Origin: an uncultured Haliea sp.
Lineage (GTDB): Bacteria; Pseudomonadota; Gammaproteobacteria; Pseudomonadales; Halieaceae
Length of the DNA: 40,156 nucleotides
Reading direction: 5' to 3'
NCBI GenBank assembly: GCA_913061145.1
Contig: CAJXUQ010000028.1
Location: forward strand, 1 to 40,156
The translations under genes and the position numbers were made by a program. Position 1 is the stretch's first letter, and each line of letters starts with the position of its first letter. Shown here in pieces: positions 1-7,098 of the stretch. Below the pieces are notes generated by a model. It ran no database searches. It had not been told where the DNA came from and saw only the letters and a program-made list of their open reading frames with translations.

Positions 1-821
1 GGTTCATCCAGTGTGGGCGCGTGGCCGCGGTTGGCGATCTCGGCGACCACCAGGTCAGGTTTGCGCGCGCGCATGGCGGCAAGCCCCGCCGCAGACAGAA
101 TGTCTGAATGCTCTCCGCGCAGCACCAGCAGCGGCAGAGCGGACAGGGCCCCGAACACCGGCCACAGGTCAGGGGGCACGGCGTTGTCGTCGGCGGCAGA
201 CAGCGGCGTTGAGATGGCAGGATCGTAGGCGAGTTCAAGTCCCCCACCCTGGGCCCGGGAGCGATAGAGTCCCCGGGCGAAGTGCAGCCAGTCCTCGGGC
301 GAAAAGTCGGGAAAGGCAGCCCCGTTGATGGCACGGGTTTGCGCCACGGCAGCCGCCCAGTCCGCCACAGGCTCGGCCTTGCCGACATAGGCCTTGATGC
401 GCGCCAGGCCCGCGGGATCGACTTCTGGACCGATATCATTGAGTACGATCGCGCTGACCCGCGCAGGCTGCATCGCCGCCATCATCATCGCCATCAGCCC
501 ACCCATGGAGGTGCCGACCAGAACAGCGCGCTGTATCGCCTGGCTGTCCAGCAAACGGAACATGTCCTGCACATAGGTCAGGGGCTGGTAGCGTGTCGGA
601 TCAGGGTCGTAGTCGGAGCGGCCGCGGCCACGCTGGTCGGCAACCAGCACACGGTAGCGTTGCGCCAGGTGTGGGGCGAGGCCGGCAAAATCTGCGGCGT
701 TGCGGGTCAGGCCGTGCATGCACAGCGCCACAGGCGCGTCGCCGCCAGGGCCCGCGTAGTCGCGCACGTACAATGTCAAACCGTCGTCGCTGCGATACCA
801 GAGGTCGTCAAATCCACTCAC
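1..821 (-). CDS. Alpha/beta hydrolase, C-terminus cut by window edge
   Basis: Cytoplasmic alpha/beta-hydrolase fold enzyme, 273 codons visible, with the C-terminus lost at the left edge. It shows the oxyanion-hole HG (about residues 36-37, MHGLTRN), a DQRGRGRSD strand-loop (62-70), the nucleophile elbow GTSMGG with Ser105, a probable acid region LRGEHSD, and the catalytic His266 in NRGHAPTLDEP. As the His normally lies near the end, perhaps only 15-25 residues are missing. The start is GTG at 821, four bases after the ligase stop, with GGAG overlapping that stop; translational coupling is likely. There is no signal peptide. The family includes esterases, enol-lactonases and C-C hydrolases, so the substrate cannot be told. 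Being last in a receptor-ligase-hydrolase operon suggests it hydrolyses the imported compound or a derived intermediate (inference). Confidence 0.85.
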   Translation of the reverse strand, partial: MSGFDDLWYRSDDGLTLYVRDYAGPGGDAPVALCMHGLTRNAADFAGLAPHLAQRYRVLVADQRGRGRSDYDPDPTRYQPLTYVQDMFRLLDSQAIQRAVLVGTSMGGLMAMMMAAMQPARVSAIVLNDIGPEVDPAGLARIKAYVGKAEPVADWAAAVAQTRAINGAAFPDFSPEDWLHFARGLYRSRAQGGGLELAYDPAISTPLSAADDNAVPPDLWPVFGALSALPLLVLRGEHSDILSAAGLAAMRARKPDLVVAEIANRGHAPTLDE

Positions 822-825
822 AGGC

Positions 826-2397
826 TCACTCCGCAAACTGCAGTCGCAATTCCCGCTTCAGTATCTTGCCATTGGGATTGCGCGGCAAGGCGTCGATGAA
901 TTTCAGGTCAGCGAGGCGCTGCTGCTTGCCCAGCCGCGCGTTGGCCCAGGCCAGCAGCTCGCCCTCGGCCACCGCAGCCCCCGGCGCGGGGACCACCAGC
1001 GCCAGCGGAGACTCACCCCAGCGCGCGCTCGGCACGCCGATGACCGCAACATCGCTGACACAGGGGTGTTGTACCAGCACCGCCTCGATATCCTGGGGGT
1101 ATATATTCTGTCCACCGGAGAGAATCATGTCCTTCTTCCGGTCCACGATGTACAGGAAGCCCTCTGCGTCCACGTAGCCGATATCTCCGGAGCGCAACCA
1201 CTGACGCCCATTTGCATCGATGTACTGCGCCTCGGCGTTGGCATCCTCCCGGCGCCAGTACCCGGGCATGCTGATGCGACCACGGGAGACAATCTCGCCG
1301 GACACGCCGTGCGGCAGCTCCCGGTTGTGCTCATCAACAATCCGCAGGTCTGTTCCGATCAGCGGCCGCCCCACCGACGCCCATCGGCCTTCCGCGTCCT
1401 CCGGGTCCAGGGTGGTAATGATGCCCTCGGTAAGCCCGTACAGTTCAATAATGCCGCAGGGAAAATGGGCAAAGATGTCGCGCTTCAGCCCTTCACGCAG
1501 CGGCGAACCACAACTCATCATGGCCTGCAGGCTGCTCACATCGCCGCCGTGCGCCTGCAGGTGTTCCACCACCCGCTGGAACTGGATGGGCACCATGGCG
1601 GTGTGCGTGATGCGCTCGCTGGCCGCCGTGGCGACGAACGCGGCAGGGTCAAAGCGCTCGTGCAACACCAGAGTGCCGCCGGCCAGAACCGTGCAGAGCA
1701 TGGCCACCCAGGAAATATTCGAGTACAGGCCGATGGTCAGCAGGGTCCGCGCCGCACCGTGATAGCGCAAGGCAATAGCCAGGTCATAGGCCCAGTCGCG
1801 CCGGGTGCGCTGGGTATGCAGAATGCCCTTGGGCAACCCGGTCGTACCGGAGCTGTAAATGATGTTCAGGGGCGCATCAGGATCCAGCGCACGCACGACA
1901 TCCGGCAAGGTATCAGGCTGCCCGGCACAGAATACGTCCAGGGACTCCCAGGCGTCCTCACCCGGACCACTGGTGACGGTGACGCGCAGGGCGTCGGGCA
2001 ACTGCTGGAGCAGCGGTGTCAGCCGGTGCTGCTGGTCCGCCGAGACCACCAGCGCGCGAATGCCCGCATCCACCAGCATGGCGACCAGCGCCTCATCGCT
2101 GACCGAGAGGTTTATCGGCACGGATACGGCACCGGCTGCCAGGCTGCCAAACAGCACCTGCACCATCGGCAATCCGTTGGACATCACCACGCCCACGCGG
2201 TCGCCGGCGGCAATACCGCGACTTGCCAGGGCGTGTGCAAAGCGGTGATTGGACGCCGTGAACGCCCGCCAGTCGAGCGTGGTGTCGCCACAGATGACGG
2301 CCGCCCTGGGCGCCCGCCACTGACCGTGCAGAGCAAGAATTTCCGGCAACAAGGGCACCGGGGCCTCAAATCCAGTCACAGTGTCTATCCCTGTCAT
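826..2397 (-). CDS. AMP-dependent acyl-CoA synthetase/ligase (ANL superfamily)
   Basis: A 523-residue adenylate-forming ligase that should activate a carboxylic acid with ATP and join it to CoA. The phosphate-binding loop IIYSSGTTGLPKG is at 179-191. Other motifs are YGLTEG (about 321-326), RSGDIGYVDAEG with the ribose-binding Asp, the hinge DRKKDMILSGGQNIYP, and the catalytic C-terminal lysine K511 in PRNPNGKILKREL. All core motifs are intact and length is normal. It starts at ATG 2397, 43 bases after the TonB receptor stop, and a strong hairpin (2408-2428) sits in that gap. Closest in style to medium/long-chain fatty acid or aromatic acid CoA ligases; the acid cannot be named from sequence. 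The operon suggests its substrate enters through the adjacent receptor and symporter (inference). Confidence 0.9.
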   Translation of the reverse strand: MTGIDTVTGFEAPVPLLPEILALHGQWRAPRAAVICGDTTLDWRAFTASNHRFAHALASRGIAAGDRVGVVMSNGLPMVQVLFGSLAAGAVSVPINLSVSDEALVAMLVDAGIRALVVSADQQHRLTPLLQQLPDALRVTVTSGPGEDAWESLDVFCAGQPDTLPDVVRALDPDAPLNIIYSSGTTGLPKGILHTQRTRRDWAYDLAIALRYHGAARTLLTIGLYSNISWVAMLCTVLAGGTLVLHERFDPAAFVATAASERITHTAMVPIQFQRVVEHLQAHGGDVSSLQAMMSCGSPLREGLKRDIFAHFPCGIIELYGLTEGIITTLDPEDAEGRWASVGRPLIGTDLRIVDEHNRELPHGVSGEIVSRGRISMPGYWRREDANAEAQYIDANGRQWLRSGDIGYVDAEGFLYIVDRKKDMILSGGQNIYPQDIEAVLVQHPCVSDVAVIGVPSARWGESPLALVVPAPGAAVAEGELLAWANARLGKQQRLADLKFIDALPRNPNGKILKRELRLQFAE

Positions 2398-2407
2398 GCT
2401 GGCAAAC

Positions 2408-2428
2408 GCCCCGGCCCAAGGCCGGGGC
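2408..2428 (-). promoter_or_regulatory. Strong intercistronic hairpin between receptor and ligase genes
   Basis: A perfect 9-bp inverted repeat, GCCCCGGCC-CAA-GGCCGGGGC on the plus strand, lies in the 43-base gap between receptor stop and ligase start. In the transcript it is followed by GUUUGCC and not a U-tract, so it is a poor intrinsic terminator. Its 3' arm contains GGGGC about 11 bases before the ligase ATG, so it could mask the ribosome site or protect the receptor mRNA from 3' decay. The role is inferred. Confidence 0.5.
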
Positions 2429-2440
2429 AGGGAGCTGGCT

Positions 2441-4690
2441 CTAGAAACGGTATTCCACTGTCGCCGTCAGCGTACGCGGGGGGGCATAGAACACGGTGGT
2501 GTTGTTTTCCAGGCCGAGGGTCGAGGGACAGCCACCTTCACCGAAACAGTACCCGGCTGTCTTGATTTCCTCGTCACCAAGGTTCTTGGCGTGCAGGCCC
2601 ACCAGCCACTGTTCGTCACCGCTCATCCAGACCAGACTGGCGTTGATCACGTCGTAGGCGTCCTGATCGATCACGGGAACCGGCGCCTCGAACTGCGTCA
2701 CATCGCCCTTGTAGGACCAGTTCAGGTTGGCGGTCAGGTCACCCGCAGCGAAATCCGTGGTGTAGGTGACGCCGAGGTACAGCATTTCCTCCGGCGTGTT
2801 CTGCACCGCGCGCTGATCGGCAACGTTCACGCCGTTCAGCAGCCACTCCTTGATCTCTGCATCGAGCAGGCTCATCGCCAGCTGCACGCTGAAGTGCTTG
2901 CTCAGCAATACGTTACCTTCCACCTCGATGCCAGAGATTTCCGCCTGGCCGGCATTGGTGACCGTACCGACAAAGCCGTCATTGATGCCGTCACCGTCGC
3001 TGTCTACGCCCACGGAGCCGGGAATCTGCATGTCCTGGTAGTCGCTGTAGAACACCGCAATGTTGGTGAGTGCGCGACCATCCAGCCAGGTAGTTTTCAG
3101 GCCCAGTTCCCATGAGTCCAGCGTTTCCGGGTCGAAGCCGCGCTCGACTTCAGGGGTGGCGAAGTTGGCGCCGCGCGGGTCGAAGCTGCCAGCCTTCCAA
3201 CCCTGGCTGTAGCTGCCATAGACCGTGGTGTCATCATTGATGGTGTAGCTGAGGTTTATCCGCGGCGAGAAATCGGTGTAGGTTTTCTCAGCCTCGTAAT
3301 CACTGGTTGTCGCCAGGAGCAGGGCGGTGTCATTGCCGAAGAACGGCGAGCCGAAGCCGAGGTAGGTACCGCGGAAAATGTCCGCGCTGCGCTTGTCTTC
3401 GGTGTAGCGGCCGCCTACCGACAGCGCCAGCGACTCAGTCAGGCGGTAGGTAACATCTGCAAACACCGACCAGGCCTCGGTATCCACGGTGCCGCCGGTG
3501 TAGGCGGTCACCGGGCCGATCTGGCCCAGCACCACGTCAAAGTCGTTGGAGGCCGTGGCGTCGAGGTAGTAGAAGCCGGCCACCGCATTCCAGCGATCGG
3601 CGTTGTACAGCATCTGGAATTCCTGGCTGAACTGTTCGTTGTCATAGACAACCGGTGCGTCAAAATCGATGACCTCCAGGCCGTCGAAGTCGATCACGGA
3701 CTCCGTGTAATCCTCACGCCAGGCGCTGATCGAACGCAGCGTCGTCGTGTCGCTTAGGTTCCAGTCCACCGACAGCATGGCGCCTTCGCCATCGATCTCG
3801 TTGTTGCCGTTGATACCTGCAGTGGCGATGGAGTCCTGGGCGCCGGCAGTGGTGTCGTAGCGGTCAGACAGCACCGGTACACCGCTAACCGCACCGGGGA
3901 AAGGCCGGTAGCCCGCCACTGGATCGGTCTTGTCGTTCAGCTTGTCGTAGGCCAGACGCACCAGCCAGTTTTCGCTGGGCAACCACTCGGCACTGGCGCG
4001 CCAGGCAAACAGGTCCTTGTCGTAGTGCTCGTCGCCAGTGGTCAGGTTCTCCCCGTAGCCATCCCGGGTGAGCGAGGCAACCGTCGCTCCCACGCGGAAT
4101 GTATCGGTCACCGGCGTTGACGCAGTGCCCACCAGGTCGAGCTGGCCATAGCTGCCATAGGAGGCCTTCAGGCGCACATCCGTTTCGTCGCTGAGGCGAC
4201 GGGTCACATACTTGATCGCCCCGCCAACCGCATTGCGGCCATACAGCGTACCCTGCGGCCCGCGCAGTACCTCCACACGCTCCACATCGTAGATATCCAG
4301 CAACGCGCCCTGCGGCCGAGCGATGTAGACGTCGTCAAGGTACAGTGCCACGCCCTGCTCAAAGCCGGCGAGGGGGTCCTGCTGGCCGACGCCGCGAATG
4401 AAGGCCGTCAGCGTGGTACTGGTCGCCCGCGAGGGCTCCAGCGTGACACTGGGAATAATCTGCGCCAGTTCGCTGATATCGGAGGCGCCGCGCAGACGCA
4501 GGGCATCGCCGGAGAGGGCCGTAACCGCGATCGGGACATCCTGTAGATTCTCCGCGCGGCGACGGGCGGTGACGACCACCTCTTCCAGAGCCAGGGCAGG
4601 ACCGTCCTGCGCCTGAACGGTGGACAGGGGCAGTGCGGAGGCCAGGGAAACGGCGAGCGCGACAGCGGAGCGCGGAGCAAATGCTTTCAT
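2441..4690 (-). CDS. TonB-dependent outer-membrane receptor
   Basis: A 749-residue outer-membrane active-transport receptor. The signal peptide MKAFAPRSAVALAVSLASAL...VQAQ (about 1-28) is followed by a TonB-box-like LEEVVVTARRRAENLQDVP. The plug has IRGVGQQDP, LYLDDVYIARPQG and VEVLRGPQGTLYGRNAVGG. A large 22-strand-type barrel ends in the canonical aromatic TATVEYRF. I chose ATG 4690 because it gives a signal peptide and has AAGGTG upstream; an upstream ATG at 4810 would translate across the operators. The loop DSDGDGINDG (near residue 560) resembles a calcium-binding EF-hand loop, and a Cys pair lies near YCFGEGGC. This broad subfamily (often labelled iron-complex receptor) is widely used for non-iron organic substrates in marine Gammaproteobacteria and sphingomonads. 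The neighbours (symporter, CoA ligase, hydrolase) favour an organic ligand (inference). Confidence 0.93.
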   Translation of the reverse strand: MKAFAPRSAVALAVSLASALPLSTVQAQDGPALALEEVVVTARRRAENLQDVPIAVTALSGDALRLRGASDISELAQIIPSVTLEPSRATSTTLTAFIRGVGQQDPLAGFEQGVALYLDDVYIARPQGALLDIYDVERVEVLRGPQGTLYGRNAVGGAIKYVTRRLSDETDVRLKASYGSYGQLDLVGTASTPVTDTFRVGATVASLTRDGYGENLTTGDEHYDKDLFAWRASAEWLPSENWLVRLAYDKLNDKTDPVAGYRPFPGAVSGVPVLSDRYDTTAGAQDSIATAGINGNNEIDGEGAMLSVDWNLSDTTTLRSISAWREDYTESVIDFDGLEVIDFDAPVVYDNEQFSQEFQMLYNADRWNAVAGFYYLDATASNDFDVVLGQIGPVTAYTGGTVDTEAWSVFADVTYRLTESLALSVGGRYTEDKRSADIFRGTYLGFGSPFFGNDTALLLATTSDYEAEKTYTDFSPRINLSYTINDDTTVYGSYSQGWKAGSFDPRGANFATPEVERGFDPETLDSWELGLKTTWLDGRALTNIAVFYSDYQDMQIPGSVGVDSDGDGINDGFVGTVTNAGQAEISGIEVEGNVLLSKHFSVQLAMSLLDAEIKEWLLNGVNVADQRAVQNTPEEMLYLGVTYTTDFAAGDLTANLNWSYKGDVTQFEAPVPVIDQDAYDVINASLVWMSGDEQWLVGLHAKNLGDEEIKTAGYCFGEGGCPSTLGLENNTTVFYAPPRTLTATVEYRF

Positions 4691-4745
4691 GAGGTTCACC
4701 TTGATCGTTATCTTATCGTTTGTCTTGAGCCGGATGTCTGGCCGG

Positions 4746-4761
4746 TTCAACACTTGTTGAA
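4746..4761. promoter_or_regulatory. Putative TetR operator O1, receptor promoter
   Basis: TTCAACACTTGTTGAA, a perfect TTCAAC-N4-GTTGAA palindrome. It lies just downstream of the predicted receptor transcription start (about +4 to +19). Its centre is 32 bp from O2, close to three helical turns, so two repressor dimers would sit on the same DNA face. Its assignment to the TetR protein at 6386 is inferred from placement. Confidence 0.7.
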
Positions 4762-4771
4762 TTACGCGTGA

Positions 4772-4800
4772 AACATATTCAACGTTTGTTGAAATGTCAA
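4772..4800 (-). promoter_or_regulatory. Sigma70-type promoter of the receptor-ligase-hydrolase operon
   Basis: On the minus strand, TTGACA (4795-4800) is a perfect -35, followed by a 17-base spacer and TATGTT (4772-4777) as -10. The 16-base operator O2 occupies almost the whole spacer. The predicted start is near 4765, giving a leader of about 75 bases before ATG 4690. Confidence 0.7.
4778..4793. promoter_or_regulatory. Putative TetR operator O2, inside the -35/-10 spacer
   Basis: TTCAACGTTTGTTGAA, the same TTCAAC-N4-GTTGAA palindrome as O1 and O3. It fills the spacer of the receptor promoter, so an occupied site would exclude RNA polymerase directly. This layout is typical of TetR-family repression; binding itself is inferred. 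Confidence 0.75.
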
Positions 4801-4811
4801 GCGCGATCACC

Positions 4812-6260
4812 TCATTCCGTCACAGCGTCTGCATGCCGGGTGCGCTCCCGGGTGCACCAGAGCCCCAGCAACCCGTAGGCCAGGGAGAGCAGGATCGCGT
4901 AGCTCGCGGACACCGCCGGGTTGACCACCGCACCTGACAGGTTCAGCAGCAAATGCCCGCCGAGGCCAATCAGCGCAGCGCCCACCACCACCCACAGCGG
5001 TATGTGACGACGCACCAGCACACCGAACAGCACCGGCACCAGGGACGCGGCCGCCAGCCCGTAAACGCCTTTCTGCGCAAACAGCCCAATCAGGGGCGGC
5101 GGATTCCAGGCCAGCACAACGGCAAGCAGGCCCACGGCCACCAACACGTAGCGCGACAGGGCAAGCGCGTTGTAACGCTCCCCGTACAGTGGCTGCACGA
5201 TGTCGTTGACGACCATCGCCGAAAGCGACACCAGTATTCCATCCAGTGTGCTCATACCCGCCGCGAGCAGCGTGAGGAAAATGAACACGAGGACATACTC
5301 ACCCCACAGCGATGTACCGAACTCGAACAGCAGGTATTCACGCACCACCGTGTCCTGCTCGGGAATATCGAGCCCCGCCAGCCGCGCATAGAAGCCGATC
5401 ATCAACATCAGTGTAAAGACGCTGCCGACGACCACGGTGGTGCCAATGAACTTGCCAATGTCGCGCTCACTGCGCAGATACAGCACTTTGGTCAGGATGT
5501 GGGGCTGCAGCATGAGGGCAAAGGTCACGACAAACCCGCTGACAAACACGGAAAAGAAGTCCGAGTAAAGGTCACTGCCCGCGTTGAAGGCGTCGGCATA
5601 GCCCGTTCCCACGGCGCGCAGCGCTGCCAGCGGTGCATCGCCAAAGTACTTCCAGCCCTGCACTACAAGGATCACGGTGATGGCCAGCATCATCACGCCC
5701 TGCAGCGTGTTGGTATAGGCGTGCGCATAGGTTCCGCCCATCAACACGTAAGCGAAAACAAACAGCAGCACGAGGACCAGCGCGGTTTTCTGTTCCACCG
5801 GGAACAAGCCGGTGAGCAGCAGGCTGCAACCCACCAGAATGAGCACCACAAAGGTAATCGACAGGAGATTGATGAAAGCGAAAAACAGGCTGAAACCGCG
5901 ATGGTTATAGCGGTAGAAGATCCACTGGGGGATGGTCAGGGCGTTGTGACTTTCGCCGAGGCGCAAAAAGCCCCGGGTCAGCACCAGAAACGCGCTCAGA
6001 ATTCCCAGCGAACCGGCAAGGCCGTAATGCAGATAGGCACTCAGGCCGTGGCTGTACACAAACCCCGGGTTGATCACGAAGGTGGCCGTGGAGGCGATGG
6101 ACGCGGCGAGCGTGATCCCGATCAGGTAGGGGTTCATATCCTTGTTGCCAATGGAGAACCCGCGAATATCCCGGGTTCGGCGCATACCCACCCAGGACAG
6201 CCAGAACACCAGAATCACATAGGCGAGGGACATGGCGTACTTGAACAGTTCGGGTGTCAT
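4812..6260 (-). CDS. Sodium:solute symporter (SSS family) permease
   Basis: A 482-residue inner-membrane protein with about 13 hydrophobic helices, of the sodium/solute symporter family (relatives: PutP, ActP, PanF). N-terminal SLAYVILVFWLSWVGMRRTRD and GNKDMNPYLIG, helix-breaking LAASIASTATFVINPGF, and LAAGMSTLDGILVSLSA (about 330-346), which holds the family's sodium-site Ser/Thr pattern. The start at ATG 6260 (MTPELFKY) gives a normal amino end; an in-frame upstream ATG at 6332 would overlap operator O3. It probably takes the compound delivered to the periplasm by the receptor into the cytoplasm with Na+ (inference). The substrate class (monocarboxylate, amino acid, other) cannot be fixed. 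It ends 121 bases before the receptor start, and the receptor has its own promoter. Confidence 0.88.
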   Translation of the reverse strand: MTPELFKYAMSLAYVILVFWLSWVGMRRTRDIRGFSIGNKDMNPYLIGITLAASIASTATFVINPGFVYSHGLSAYLHYGLAGSLGILSAFLVLTRGFLRLGESHNALTIPQWIFYRYNHRGFSLFFAFINLLSITFVVLILVGCSLLLTGLFPVEQKTALVLVLLFVFAYVLMGGTYAHAYTNTLQGVMMLAITVILVVQGWKYFGDAPLAALRAVGTGYADAFNAGSDLYSDFFSVFVSGFVVTFALMLQPHILTKVLYLRSERDIGKFIGTTVVVGSVFTLMLMIGFYARLAGLDIPEQDTVVREYLLFEFGTSLWGEYVLVFIFLTLLAAGMSTLDGILVSLSAMVVNDIVQPLYGERYNALALSRYVLVAVGLLAVVLAWNPPPLIGLFAQKGVYGLAAASLVPVLFGVLVRRHIPLWVVVGAALIGLGGHLLLNLSGAVVNPAVSASYAILLSLAYGLLGLWCTRERTRHADAVTE

Positions 6261-6300
6261 GGGCGCGGTCTCGCTGCATCGTATTATTGGAGTGCGCCCG

Positions 6301-6329
6301 ATTCTGACGAAAGCCCGACCGCATTTCAA
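6301..6329 (-). promoter_or_regulatory. Candidate promoter of the symporter gene
   Basis: Minus strand TTGAAA (6324-6329), 17-base spacer, CAGAAT (6301-6306), upstream of the ATG at 6260. The -35 lies in operator O3's left half-site, so a bound repressor would block it. Hexamers match consensus 4-5 of 6; moderate support. Confidence 0.5.
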
Positions 6330-6340
6330 CAAGCGTTGAA
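6325..6340. promoter_or_regulatory. Putative TetR operator O3, symporter/tetR intergenic
   Basis: TTCAACAAGCGTTGAA, third copy of TTCAAC-N4-GTTGAA, in the 125-base divergent region between the symporter start (6260) and the TetR start (6386). It overlaps the candidate symporter -35 and lies just upstream of an AT-rich stretch that could hold the tetR -10 (TATGCT, 6349-6354), so it could serve repression and autoregulation together. Confidence 0.75.
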
Positions 6341-6385
6341 AAATATTCTATGCTATTGTCCCCGCGATTTAGGGCGGATTCCTGC

Positions 6386-7042
6386 ATGACGAAATCCCGG
6401 CAAGCACCAAAACGAGAGCGGATTCTGGATGTCGCCGAGGAGCTGTTCGCCCTGCGCGGCTATGACGGCGTTACCCTGCGCCAGATTGCCAAGGACGCCG
6501 GCGTCGATGTCGCCCTCGCCAGCTACCATTTTGGCAAGAAGCTGGACCTCTTCAACGCGGTTTTCGAGCGCCGCGCCGCACATCTGAACAGCGCCCGACT
6601 GGATGCACTGAAAGCCTGCCAGGCCTCGGCCGGCGCCGCGGGCCCCAGCGTCGAACAGATTATCGAAGCCTTCCTGCGCCCCCTGGAACTGGCCCAGGAA
6701 ACCGGTGACCCGGGCTGGCAGAACTACCTTGCACTGATCGCCTACATCAACAACTCTCCCTACTGGGGCCCACGCATGATGTCCAAGCTGTTCGACAGCC
6801 TGGTGAGTGCCTTCATAAGCGCCCTGCGCGACGCGCTGCCCGGCGCACGCGACGAAGACATCTACTGGTGCTACCACAACCTGTCCGGCGCCCTTACCCT
6901 GACACTGGCGCAGACCGGCCGCATCGACAAACTCTCCGGCGGCAAGTGCCGGTCAGCCGACTTCCAGGCCGCCTACGATCATATGATTCCCTTTGTCGCC
7001 GCGGGCTTTCGCGAGGTATGCGGACGCGCGAACGGGCGGTGA
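6386..7042 (+). CDS. TetR/AcrR-family transcriptional regulator
   Basis: A 218-residue one-component regulator. The N-terminal TetR DNA-binding domain spans about residues 8-60: RERILDVAEELFALRGYDGVTL, then the helix-turn-helix RQIAKDAGVDVALASYHFGKK with the family's typical Y-x-x-F-K/G-x-K end. The C-terminal ligand domain (FLRPLELAQETGDPGWQNYL and onward) resembles the CecR/YbiH-like class. I prefer ATG 6386 (GGGCGGA upstream) over ATG 6350, which has no ribosome site. Divergent from the symporter, with the palindrome O3 between them and two more at the receptor promoter. Most likely a local repressor relieved by the transported compound or its CoA thioester (inference). Confidence 0.92.
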   Translation: MTKSRQAPKRERILDVAEELFALRGYDGVTLRQIAKDAGVDVALASYHFGKKLDLFNAVFERRAAHLNSARLDALKACQASAGAAGPSVEQIIEAFLRPLELAQETGDPGWQNYLALIAYINNSPYWGPRMMSKLFDSLVSAFISALRDALPGARDEDIYWCYHNLSGALTLTLAQTGRIDKLSGGKCRSADFQAAYDHMIPFVAAGFREVCGRANGR

Positions 7043-7098
7043 CAGGGGGCCACCGGATGCCAGACGACACAGCGCCATAAACACAGCGAGGCCGGACC

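Noticed and set aside
1066-2565. Long plus-strand open frame (499 codons) opposite the CoA ligase
   Set aside because: Antisense shadow of a GC-rich gene: composition rich in His/Gln/Arg, no motif, and the minus strand carries every ANL-family motif.
4953-6389. Long plus-strand open frame (478 codons) opposite the symporter
   Set aside because: Mirror of a hydrophobic membrane gene, giving a His/Gln/Glu-rich low-complexity product; no ribosome site or family signature.
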